Both the position numbers and the translations under genes were made by a program. A DNA stretch of 64,000 nucleotides from Heterobilharzia americana (taxonomy: Eukaryota > Platyhelminthes > Trematoda > Strigeidida > Schistosomatidae), in assembly GCA_944470555.2 (NCBI GenBank), contig OX104127.1, forward strand, positions 49,466,934-49,530,933, in the 5' to 3' direction. This document shows, in pieces, positions 34,772 through 44,310 of this stretch; the first letter of the stretch is position 1; every line of letters begins with the position of its first letter. The notes beneath the pieces were generated by a model. That model was not told where the DNA came from, ran no database searches, and worked only from the letters and a program-made list of their open reading frames with translations.

Positions 34772-35823
34772 CGACATTGTATCAAATAACCAGGTTGCTA
34801 TCAGGGAAGAGACCAACACAGATGAAACCAATAAAAGATGAAGAAGGAAATTTAATTACAAAAGAAGAGAAACAGAGGAAACGATGGGCCGACCACTTCA
34901 AGAAGCTCTTGAATCGACCACCACCTGCACTTCGTCCAGAAATACCACCTGCAGCCGCTGAATTACAAGTGAACATAAATCCCCCAACGAAAATGGAAGT
35001 CCTGAACGCCATAAAGCTACTGAAATGCGGGAAAGCAGCAGGACCAGATGGAATACCGCCAGAAGCACTGAGAACAGATGCAGAGACAACAGCGGACATG
35101 CTCACACCACTATTGCAGAAGGTGTGGAAGGAAGAGAAGGTACCGGACGATTGGAAGAAGGGTTACCTTGTCAAACTGCCGAAGAAGGGAGACCTCAGTG
35201 CTTGCAAGAACTGGCGCGGAATCACTCTCCTGTCCACCCCAAGTAAAATATTAAGCCGCATCATCCTGGAGAGGCTTAAAGACGCACTGGATTCAAAACT
35301 GCGACCGGAACAGGCAGGCTTCAGGAAGTACAAATCATGTGCTGACCAAATTGCAACGCTTCGTATCATCATAGAACAGAGCATAGAATGGCAATCAGCT
35401 CTATACCTCAACTTCATCGACTTTGAGAAGGCCTTTGACAGCGTCGACCGAGAAGTAATTTGGAAACTGCTTCAATACTACGGAGTACCGCAAACCTTTA
35501 TCCGCCTCATTCAACAACTATATGAAGATGCCACATGCCAAGTAATCCACAATGGGAAGCTCAGTGATGCCTTTGAAGTGAAGACAGGAGTGAAACAAGG
35601 TTGCCTACTATCCCCCATGATATTCCTTATTGTGGTGGACTGGATCATGCAGCAAACAGTAGGCAGCGAGAAGAGGGGGATACACTGGACTACGGAAAAG
35701 AACCTAGAAGACTTGGATTTCGCCGATGACTTATGCCTAATGTCACATAAACTTGAAGATCTGCAGGCAAAAACTAACAAGTTGATAGAAGAGGCAGGGC
35801 AGCGAAGACGGGACTTCAGGTGA
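34723..35823 (+). pseudogene. RTE reverse transcriptase domain (middle of ORF2)
   Basis: Copies element RNA into DNA at the nicked target. Visible motifs: [69 protein letters not shown] (motif A, two Asp), GVKQGCLLSPMIF (motif B) and LDFADDLCLM (motif C with the catalytic DD). All catalytic residues are present. Reading continues from the endonuclease after the frameshift near 34722. It stops at 35821-35823 because one G seems to be lost near 35806; the comparable spot in copy A reads GGAARNGLQVSVEKT. Apart from these two slips I see no stops. Confidence 0.88.
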
Positions 35824-36521
35824 ATATAGAGAAGACAGAAGTGATGAAGATACCGCACCACCACCATCAACAACAACAACAAACTCCAATCACCGTCAAC
35901 GGGAGAAACTTGAAGGAAGTAACCTCCTTCACTTATCTAGGAAGCACTGTTTCAACTACAGGCGGGACGGACGAGGACGTCAAAGTCAGAATCGGAAAAG
36001 CAAGACAGGCGTTCATTAGCCTGAAACCAGTGTGGAGATCTTCTGCACTCAGCATCTGGAACAAGATACGGATTTTCAACACCAACGTCAAGTCAGTGCT
36101 CTTGTATGGCTCAGAGACTTGGCGCGTCACGAAAGGCATTTCCAATAAACTACAGACATTCATCAACAACTGCTTACGCTCGCTGCTGAAGATCAGATGG
36201 CCAGAAAAAATAAGCAACAAGGAACTCTGGGAACGAACCAACCAAGAACCTATCACGCAACAAATATGCAGGAAGAAGTGGAGATGGATTGGCCATGCAC
36301 TGAGAAGGCCGACTGAGGACATCACGCGTCAGGCCCTCGAGTGGAATCCCCATGGGAAGCGACGAGTTGGACGTCCGAGGGTGACATGGAGGAGGTCATG
36401 CGAGGAGGAAATGAGAGGCTGTGGGCTGTCGTGGAACCAGGTTCAAAAGATCTCAGAGAACAGAGGTCACTGGAGGCGTGCTACTGAAGCCCTATGTTCC
36501 ACTAGGAACCCAAGGGACTAA
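35820..36521 (+). pseudogene. RTE C-terminal domain of ORF2
   Basis: Continues the polyprotein after the RT: NIEKTEVMKIP, a HHHHQQQQQ run, [34 protein letters not shown], then RRVGRPRVTWRRSCEEEM and [16 protein letters not shown] up to the stop just before the AAT tail. These are the usual thumb and C-terminal blocks of RTE elements. The fragment frame is open for 233 codons, but in nature it belongs to the same polypeptide as the two upstream parts. Confidence 0.85.
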
Positions 36522-36677
36522 TAATAATATAATAATAATATTGTCCTACTTCCGTCAATTTGTGATAAAGTGTAACCTCCACCCAATGTTATCGTCAGGT
36601 ACTTCTTCTCACATCCATCTTCGTTGCGTCACGACTTCACACTGGAACTTTGTCACAAAACCTAACAACGCTGGATT

Positions 36678-36830
36678 CTGTCCTTGATGGGATCGTGGGT
36701 GTGCATTGTTGAGGAGTCCCACAGGGCGAAACAACTATTAAGTGCTCTCGGATTTTCAATGGTTTGCTAACTGATGTACGTCTGTGATAAATGCCACCTT
36801 GAAAATAGTCAATCTTCATAAGTCTCCAGA
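36678..36830 (+). mobile_element. SINE2-type retroposon right of the intact RTE
   Basis: TGGGATCGTGGGTGTGCATTG, TTGAGGAGTCCCACAGGGC and GAAACAACTATTAAGTGC give a SINE2 hammerhead with C3 of the core changed to U and the GUC site lost. The tail CTAACTGATGTACGTCTGTG follows. The head is missing. Confidence 0.65.
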
Positions 36831-37680
36831 CTGAATACGTTTTTAGACATTGATTCTACTTATTGATTCAAATGAAGACGAATCGTAGGCGTAGTTTTTA
36901 ACGAGCAAGAAAAAGATTATAGCAGAATAATATGGATCTATTTTATTATTTTGGTGGTTTTGTCAGCTGCTTACAGCCTAGAATATTTACAACAACAAAC
37001 TACAATAAAATATTAACATACTTTAGTTCAATGAAATCAGTCGGAACGGGACAACGACAAAAAGAAGAACAGAGAATTGAAAGTCACAAGTACTCTCAGT
37101 AGTGCAGTTACGAAGCCCTCAGTGGACACAGGCCGTCAATGAGATGCTTTGGAATCATTCAAAATAATCAACAAATGGAATAATTCAAATCTTTTTCGCT
37201 TTGATGAACCCATTTCACCCAAATGCTCGAAACCAGATTAACATATTCAAAGGAAATCTGTGGTCAATTTCAGCTAACCTGGTAACTAATTTCGTAACTT
37301 CCTACTCGTATGATTACATCACTTTCCTGTCATTAGACTTTCAGTTCACACCAAACACTAATCATTATCAACTGAATTCTACTCATCAAGTTTGAATACA
37401 TTTTGTTTCTTAATTATTACTCAATTGTCTTCTCATTGACTTATCCTACCTCTTGTTCTGAATTCCCCGATATTAGTTTTTCTACCCCCCCCCCCCATCT
37501 AACTTTTACGAGAATTTTCATTCTTACATGATATACATATGTGACATTATCACATGAAACTTTGAGATTATTTCACTTCGTACGAATTCCTCGTTAGATT
37601 GTATGGTCGTCCCGTTTTGACTCATTTCACTGAAATAAAGGGTTATTACTTTATTGCAATTTATTATTATTTTAAAAGTT
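36831..37680. other. Nothing recognised; C13 run
   Basis: A homopolymer of about 13 C lies near 37484-37496. No gene supported. Confidence 0.4.
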
Positions 37681-37894
37681 CCCATCATGTTAATTAGAAC
37701 GAGATATATAAGCGAAAAATTTTTTTTTTCAACTAGATCCTCTTCAGCCTTTACTTTAGTATAAATAGCTGAATATATAGAACAATCAAACCAATCATGT
37801 AGAGTAGTTGGTTAGCTTGATAAATGTTTTAAAATAACGATAGTTATAAAATTAAAAATAATAAAAGTGATGATTAAATATGTTTAGTAATGAT
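37681..37894 (-). mobile_element. PLE 3'-UTR segment (second direct copy)
   Basis: Minus strand: ACCAACTACTCTACATGATTGG, then GGCTGAAGAGGATCTAG TTGAAA and an A/T hairpin, CGCTTATATATC. It parallels 38056-38225 in order and spacing, so the 3' UTR of this PLE is present twice in direct orientation with an Sm-alpha between. The CUGAAGA...GAAA arrangement resembles a hammerhead core, but stem II pairs poorly. Confidence 0.45.
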
Positions 37895-38050
37895 AGGCAG
37901 TGGCTAGCAGTGGAATCCAGGATGCGCATTTTGTCCTATTTGGGACTCGTCAGCTGGATGTACCTGCTTCTCAGTGAGTGATGTTGTTCCCACTGGGACT
38001 CGGACTCGGGAGCGATCGCTTCAAACGCCAGCGCGTTATCCACTACACCA
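37895..38050 (-). mobile_element. Sm-alpha SINE, nearly full body
   Basis: Minus strand: GGTGTAGTGGATAACGCGCTGG (box A region), TTTGAAGCGATCGC, CGAGTCCGAGTCCCAGTGGG (box B), the linker CACTCACTGAGAAGCAGG, and the hammerhead 37912-37960. CUGACGA and stem II are perfect, but GAAAC reads AAAAU, so G12 is lost. It lies between two direct copies of a PLE 3' UTR. Confidence 0.8.
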
Positions 38051-38055
38051 CCGAT

Positions 38056-38655
38056 GATTAAAGTTAGAAATTCCCTCTATGAAAATTAGAAGACATTTAA
38101 GCTAACAATATTGTTTTCAACTAACTCTCATCAGGCTCTATGCTAATATACATACATTTTCTCAAATATAGGAAAAGAAAACACTAAGCCAATCATGGTG
38201 GATTCTTTAGCCTGTGGTAACTAGAAAATGAAGTATGCAAGTAGTAGATATTTAAATAATAACATTAATAATGATAAGAAGAGTGAGGACAGGATGGTAC
38301 TCCAAACATTTAGACAACCAATGCAAGTTAAAACTTACAAAAATGAAGGTTACGTAATACTAAAGGGTGAAATGTGTAGACAATCAAAGTCTAAGAATAT
38401 AAGTATATGTGAAAGGGGTGAAGAAAGAGGAAGAGGATGAAAATTGAATTTATCTTTGAAGTCATTCATTAGGTTTTCTCTGGCTAAGGGTTGCAAAAAC
38501 TTCTTTTGTACACGAAGACTAGGTTTGATTTCTCCAAGTCCCATAGCCTCAGCTATTTGAAGTATGAGAGGGCGAATTTCATTCGAAAGATTTTATGGAA
38601 TGCGATAAATGATTTTGAACGCTTTGGTCTTGTCTATTATATGACCACATTCAAA
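38056..38655 (-). pseudogene. PLE C-terminal end and 3' UTR (minus member)
   Basis: Minus strand from 38655: FKIIYRIP-like start, IAEAMGLGEIKPSLRVQKKF, LARENLMNDF. This is the block after the GIY-YIG domain in many PLEs (EA...KPxLCVQK). The frame runs to a stop near 38350. The 3' UTR follows, with GAGCCTGATGAGAG...TTGAAAACAATATTGTTAGC at about 38108-38160. Here CUGAUGA and GAAA are both exact, with a short ACAA/UUGU stem III and AGC/GCU stem I. Stem II is weak, so a ribozyme is only possible. Confidence 0.55.
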
Positions 38656-38830
38656 ACCATTTATCGCATTCCGCAAAATCTTTCGAACTCAATCTGCACT
38701 CGCACATTACATACAGCGAAGGCTGCGGGAAATGGAGAAACCAAACCTGATTTCTGCATGCAAAAAACGCTTGCGCACCCTTTATCTCTGCCTTCGCCTG
38801 ATGTGAGCTAACTGAAAACAGTATTTTTCC
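38656..38830 (+). pseudogene. PLE C-terminal end (plus member of a tail-out pair)
   Basis: Plus strand: FKTIYRIPQNLSNSICTRTL, AKAAGNGETKPDFCMQKT, LAHPLSLPSPDVS. It is the inverted partner of 38470-38655 (roughly 75 % alike by eye): the KPxxxxQKxF block occurs on both strands with 3' ends facing outwards. Confidence 0.55.
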
Positions 38831-38984
38831 ATTATGTCTTCTAATAAAGTAGTTGTAACATACATGATAATGATTATACGAATCAAGAAAGCAGCATGGA
38901 AATGTAGACACTCTGATGATCAAAATGGATCAACAATTAAGTTATAATGAAGGATGAGGTAAGTGGATAAAAAAAGTCGAAGTA

Positions 38985-39260
38985 AATACAGTAAGTATAT
39001 GAAAAGGATGAAGAATAAAAAAGGAGATGGGAAGTTTTTAGTGATAAAGTTGCTTATTAAGTATTTCCTGACAAATTGATGTACAAACTTCTTTTGAATA
39101 CAATGACTAGGATTCTTAGCTTGAATTCCCACAGTTTCCGCTAAGTGTAAAAAACGAATTCAAATACCTTTCGTAAGAATAGATAGCATACTATGAATAA
39201 TCTTGATTGCATTGTTCTTATCTACCAAGTGACCATTATGAATCAACAAGATGAGATAGA
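38985..39260 (-). pseudogene. PLE C-terminal end (third partial copy)
   Basis: Same order as 38395-38655 on the minus strand: ...GIQAKNPSHCIQKKFVHQFV..., reading into the purine-rich 3' part (AAAAGGATGAAGAATAAAAA on plus). Direct repeat of the 38.4-kb copy, decayed. Confidence 0.5.
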
Positions 39261-39955
39261 ACAGGACTTCCTATGGATTTTACCTGTCTTTGTGTCAACC
39301 ACGAACGTAGATAGCAACATTTATCATATAAACTGACAAATCTACATGATCCGTTTGACATATATATATCAAACAGAGTAAAACGTGAAGAAAATCAAAG
39401 TGGAAACAATTTTGTTCGTTTATATGTCTGGTTATAATTTATTGTTGTAAATATTCTAGGTTGTAAATAACCAACAAGAACCATCAGAATAATAAAATGG
39501 ATCAATATTATTTTTCCCTAGTGTTTGATCTTGCATTTTTAAGTTGATAACGAGAAATATGTGCATAAAATCTGAGTAATTATTGTTCAAGTCTTGTTAG
39601 GTAAAGCATTTAACATAATTCAATAGGTTAATAGATGCAAGAGTACTTTGGACATGAGATCTAAAAATAGGATATTTAGATGTTTTACTTTGCTATTGAG
39701 CTCGAACAGTTTACATAGCAGCTGTCAGCCGGACTGAAGCTGTTTTCCGCTTAGTCTGACTGAAGGTGAAAATAGATAAAAGCTGAATAACTGCGGAGGA
39801 AGGGAACATTTAATTTAGGTCGGTTATATGGTCTTTCAAGAATACTGGCTTTCAGAGACTTCAATGAAGAAAATTTTCATTAGTTGATTCCCACTCAAGT
39901 TTTTCAGAAAAGCGAGGAAAATAGCTGTAAAACTACTTCAGTATTTCCCTATCTA
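39261..39955. other. Nothing recognised
   Basis: AT-rich; no supported gene. Confidence 0.35.
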
Positions 39956-41830
39956 CTATTCAAACGAAAGCACTATCACTAGGCGAAATTCCGAGATATT
40001 TCGTTGTTTGCTAATGGGCTTGACACCAAAATCCAATTTGGAGGTCTAATTAGTCAAACAAACGATCTTCTTCCAGTTACTGACAAGTATTTAGAACAAC
40101 TGAAGTCAAATATTTTCAACTCTTGTCACGCAGTATATTATTATGAAACGGAATGCTAGATTGTTATCAAAGGAACACAGATCCCAACTAAGAGGCCTCC
40201 TCACAAACAAAAAGTTGTTGGTCTGTCTCTATAGGGGTTCCGGTATCGTCTTCACTGGCCATCATGCTTATTTTACGAGGTTGTCTTTAATACTATCAGA
40301 TTATATTGAATTTTCAAAACAAAATGTTTATGAAGACACAAGTAAACAAACTGAGCAGAAGTTGATCAAAATCCTTAAAAGGATTAATTTTTAGCAGCGA
40401 TCTGTTCGAACATTTGAAACTCTCAGACTTTTTGATCCCACGACTCTATGACCTGTTGGAAGTATACAAGAAAGATGCTTCTCTCTGTTCAAATTTGAAT
40501 ATGAATAATTCCTGATAACATGTAATTGCTAAGGGGCTGAGTGAAATTCTTCAAATAGTGAGACGTTGGATTAATAGATATACTTCATTTGATTTTGTCG
40601 ACATAAAAAATAACCTCAGAGTATCTGAAAAACGTATGTTCTCTTCCGACAACCCTTCACTCGTCACGAATGTTCTATTTGCAGAAACTATTTGTTTCCT
40701 GTGTGACTAAATCGAAACTTATGATCTAGAAGTCAGTGTTGTAATTCAATGCCTAAAGAAATTATTTCTACGATCCACTTTTAATGTAACGTTCAAGTTC
40801 AGCAGAGAATTTTATCGGTAAAAGGATGGAGTAGCTATTGGGTCATCCATGGGCTCTTTTCTAGAATATTGCTTTATGGGTAATTTGGAAGACACGGCAC
40901 TACGATTACACACTGATCAGTCCCATCTATATAGAAGACAAATGGATGATAACCTCATCATGTGAAGTGAGAAACTTGATCTTGGTACCACTCTTCTTAA
41001 ATTCACTCAGGGTCATCCCTTGATCGATTTCACAGTGGAAGTTGAGAATAACTCAGAATTCACTTTCTTGATATTTCGTTGAAGTGAAGACCTGATGGTT
41101 CCCTTAAAACGATCGGTCTGTAGGAAACCAACTTGGAATGGACAATACATTCCTTTACAAAGAACCACTGAGCCACTAGAGGAACCCTGCACGAGAACTA
41201 GAAGAATTCACATAAATAACACAACAGATGAACAGCTGGAATATTTTTTCGGAAAGACTATCCCCCAAGATTCATCGCAAAAGATGTGAAGCCAAAACAG
41301 CAACTAGAGAGGGTTCTTACTATCCCTAAGAAGATCTTATTCATCAATATTGAGTCCAAACGGGACAACGCAGCAGAACTACTGATGAATCATTCCTCTC
41401 CCCTCCCCCCGCAGCTGACAGTTGATGCAATGAGGTGTGAAGGAAAAACTGCCACTGTTGACAACATTTACGTATTTCTATCAGTTTACCTGATATTTAT
41501 GTAGGCCAAAAAACCGCAGTCTTCACAAATGCATCTCCGAAAACTATGCTGCTTGGCTGCCCAGAGGAGAACACAAGCAAAGCAACAGTTACATCTTAGA
41601 CCACCTAGTCAGTTCTAGTCATGTCGCTTGCCTACAGTCTTTTTAAAAAAATCCTACATAAATTCAAACTGGATGGTGTAAAGGTAGTGTATATTTATCT
41701 CTTGTGTATAGCAGAGCCACTGGCAATCCAACAAGTAAAGCCTGAGCTTTGCGTACAGAGGTGATACTCTCATTTTCATAATCCTTCGTTACGTTTTTTA
41801 ACTGTTTCAATATTTACCTTACTTTTACTG
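39956..41830 (+). pseudogene. Penelope-like element, RT to GIY-YIG, decayed
   Basis: Blocks in order on the plus strand, over several frames: a LSLG-like N-terminal motif (about 39990), then RGSGIVFTGHHAYFTRLS with LSDYIEFSKQNVYED (40220-40340, the PLE 'DKGxGIVLM' block). FEHLKLSDFLIPRLYDL (40400) and GVAIGSSMGSFLEYCFM (40830, RT motif B) follow, then LYRRQMDDNLIM (40930, motif C, DD kept) and SVCRKPTWNGQYI (41110). Last come the GIY-YIG C-terminal part with NYAAWLPRGEHKQSNSYIL (41540) and LDHLVSSSHVACL. Numerous stops and shifts. Related in sequence to the copy at 59290. Confidence 0.8.
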
Positions 41831-43017
41831 ACTGACCGTCATGATTTTTTTAATATTTACTTTATGGTTTACTTTCCTATATCTATACATATTAGTACCA
41901 ATTTCCTGTTAAGATCCTTAGAACGCTATACTCCAATTATTGGTTATAATTATAATAATTTTTCGACCAAGTGGTCATCATCATGTTCGGCTACAGATTT
42001 TCCTTATATATACTATGATGATTACGCATTATTCTTCTAACTCTAGAAACGACTTACTATTTCACCCTAGGACATTCCGTTTTGATGACCTAATGTCAAT
42101 CTACTAGCCGATAATAGACTTATTTGTTTGTTCGTTATTGCGATAAATACGTTTTTACGGCTAAAGAAAATTCTCTTCGCTGAAATACTTTGTGCTTCCT
42201 AGTTTTCTCCTTTTAGTGAACAACTTACTGTTTAGGATAAACAGTTAAAGATTGGAGCAAAATGGACAGGTTTTGACGTCAAATTTCACGACTGTTTACT
42301 TTCTAGGATAGCTATAGATTACAGTATCTAAAGGACTTCAGTAGAAAAACGTTTTGCAGTAGCTTCAACCGGTCATTGCAGTGAGAAAGCTCAGTGACAG
42401 CAATTTAGGTCTAAAGTTACATTTGACGAGGAGTTTGTGTGTTGAAAGATGTAAACTGAGGTTAGCCTTACACGACTCAGAGACTGGAAATAGTACCACA
42501 GAGAAACGAGTTAGTCAGACTGCTTAAGGAGTAATATTGGGAACAGAGGATAATGCAGATAGGGTTGCTAGTGATCGTGATAATGAGTCAATTCATTAGT
42601 AGATAGGATGCTTTAAACCTAACCGTCATCACTGTAGCATATCGACAGCCTTGAGGAAACCCATGCTCAATGTTTCAAAATAACTGAGCGAACGAGATCA
42701 ACCACGCATTTCTTCGTCTGCACTACTATTTGGGACAGAAATTAAACCTGCACTCGGCAAGGAGACAATCCGGCACCAAAACGCCACGTATTTATCCACA
42801 TATACGGAAGTTAGAATGTAGAACTGTAAACGTTGGTGATATGTATTACCAACAGGCTGTAATATGTAAGAAAGTTCATTAATCAAGTTTGCTAATGATA
42901 GACTGGCTTTGAATTTATATGCACCAATCTATGAAATAAAAGCTAACATTCTTTTAACTATCGCTTTGTTACATACTGCAACATAAAAACTACACTTGTC
43001 ACTTAAGAGGTAGCTAC
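41831..43017. other. Nothing firm; hairpin near 41960
   Basis: On the minus strand GACCACTTGGTC runs directly into GAAAAA at about 41960-41985, perhaps the 3'-end hairpin of the neighbouring PLE. No CUGANGA precedes it. No gene supported. Confidence 0.35.
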
Positions 43018-43163
43018 CGTGACCCAATGACCTAGAGAAACGACCAGCCACGGGTTCGAATACTAGTAAGGACAAGATCGCTCACTAAGAAGCAGGTACC
43101 TTCAGCTGGCGAGTCTCAAATAGGATGAAACGCCCGTTCTGGATTCCACTGCTAGCCACTAAC
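43018..43163 (+). mobile_element. Sm-alpha SINE downstream of XPR1
   Basis: Head ACCCAATGACCTAGAG (weak box A), CACGGGTTCGAATACTAG (box B), the linker CTCACTAAGAAGCAGG, hammerhead 43101-43146. The core is CUGGCGA (A6 to G), GAAAC is intact, and the 3' part CTGGATTCCACTGCTAGCC is perfect. Confidence 0.75.
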
Positions 43164-43851
43164 CATCATTATCATCTTAATATTGTTTAACTAAAGAAAA
43201 AATTGATAAAAGAGTGACATATGACAAATCTATTACGGTGTATTATCAAAGTCCACAATAACTACAGTGTGCTATTTGTTTTCTACATTTTACTACTACT
43301 ACTAAGTCTGCTTGTCTAGTACGAAATTAGATTTCAGTATCTAAAAACGAATACTTATGCGATTTGGTTGTAATAAGTCAGATAGTAAACATACTTCACC
43401 TAAAGTCTGCTAAACAGATTTGTTCTCAAATGAAAAGATTAAGATAAGCTTTCGGCAAGAAAATACAACGCAGATATATTCTAGTCAGTTTAGTCTTCCG
43501 CTCAAAACGTGATAGACAGATTGCTATACGCTACAACGAATGAGACAGATTACCTTAAAACAGTATCAAGTTGTAAAGTTAAGTAACCAGTATGCAATTC
43601 AACCTTTAAGCGACAAATCGATTATTTCGCAGACAGTGGAGACAAAACGCAACAGAATACCTTGAATGTTCCTGATGTCAGTTAGATTAAAACTGAATAA
43701 TCTCATCTTAGGTAAGTGAGTTAACAAATACATTGTACGAAATGTGCGATGCAGTAAACATGAAGAATTATACGTATGAAAAGCTTCAAACTAACCTGAA
43801 AATTTTGGCACTGGTATTGATGATATAACTCCTTATTATTTTCTCTGTTAT
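43164..43851 (-). other. Probable 3' UTR and downstream flank of XPR1
   Basis: Follows the XPR1 stop on the minus strand. An AATAAA hexamer overlaps the stop (GAATAAATAAC); no other convincing poly(A) signal was identified, so the UTR end is unknown. Confidence 0.3.
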
Positions 43852-44310
43852 TTATTCATCTACTGTCTGTAGGGCTGGTGAAGTTTTAGCCGAGTCACAA
43901 TCGGAAATAGTAGCAATGGGAATGGTAAGTTCCAATTCATCACCAAGTGAAGTTGTGCTTCCATGTGATAGAACAATCTCCACTGGATAGTTTTTATTTG
44001 TCCGATGATTTGAATTTGAAAATCCCTTGCGTAATTCATCAAATTCTGTCGAATCTTGGCTTACAAATGTAACCGATTTGTTTGAATGATGTAGAGCATC
44101 AGTAGTTGACAAATTATCCATGAATTCTGGACAATGTAAATTGGAGCTGGAATTTAGATCGTTTATAGGCTTACACTCATCACTTGGCTTTCTATGACTA
44201 GGGTCTCTGAATACAACATGTTGATTTACAGATGGTTCATAAAGATTTGGTCCCTTTTGTGACTGTACTAATGAAGGCGACAAATAATCATTTATTTTCA
44301 CCTCACATGT
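43852..44310 (-). CDS. XPR1: XPR1 terminal exon, cytoplasmic tail
   Basis: 459 bp including the stop. A strong acceptor (about 20 pyrimidine-rich bases ending TCACAG) precedes ACATGTGAG at 44310. It encodes 152 residues starting [16 protein letters not shown] and ending PALQTVDE. No known domain; acidic and Ser-rich. It is assigned to XPR1 because the phase fits the upstream donor, the frame is open across the whole exon, and codon use looks protein-like. Sequence conservation would settle it. Confidence 0.65.
   Translation of the reverse strand, partial: TCEVKINDYLSPSLVQSQKGPNLYEPSVNQHVVFRDPSHRKPSDECKPINDLNSSSNLHCPEFMDNLSTTDALHHSNKSVTFVSQDSTEFDELRKGFSNSNHRTNKNYPVEIVLSHGSTTSLGDELELTIPIATISDCDSAKTSPALQTVDE

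Larger units (their letters stand above)
33315..36540 (+). mobile_element. Near-complete RTE-clade retrotransposon (copy B)
   Basis: About 3.2 kb. The left boundary is set by homology with copy C, which starts at the same CCTCGCCTGG word; the right end is the AAT-type tail (36519-36540). A 5' leader of roughly 190-250 bp precedes one polyprotein with an apurinic-type endonuclease, reverse transcriptase and C-terminal domain. The frame is broken by single-base losses near 34722 and 35806 and probably by two extra bases in the CT run near 33552. Otherwise motifs are intact, which makes this the youngest RTE in the window. SR2/SjR2-like by recall. Confidence 0.9.

Noticed and set aside
41945..41995. 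Hammerhead next to the 40-kb PLE
   Set aside because: A good hairpin runs into GAAAA, but there is no CUGANGA in the right place and no stem I partner.
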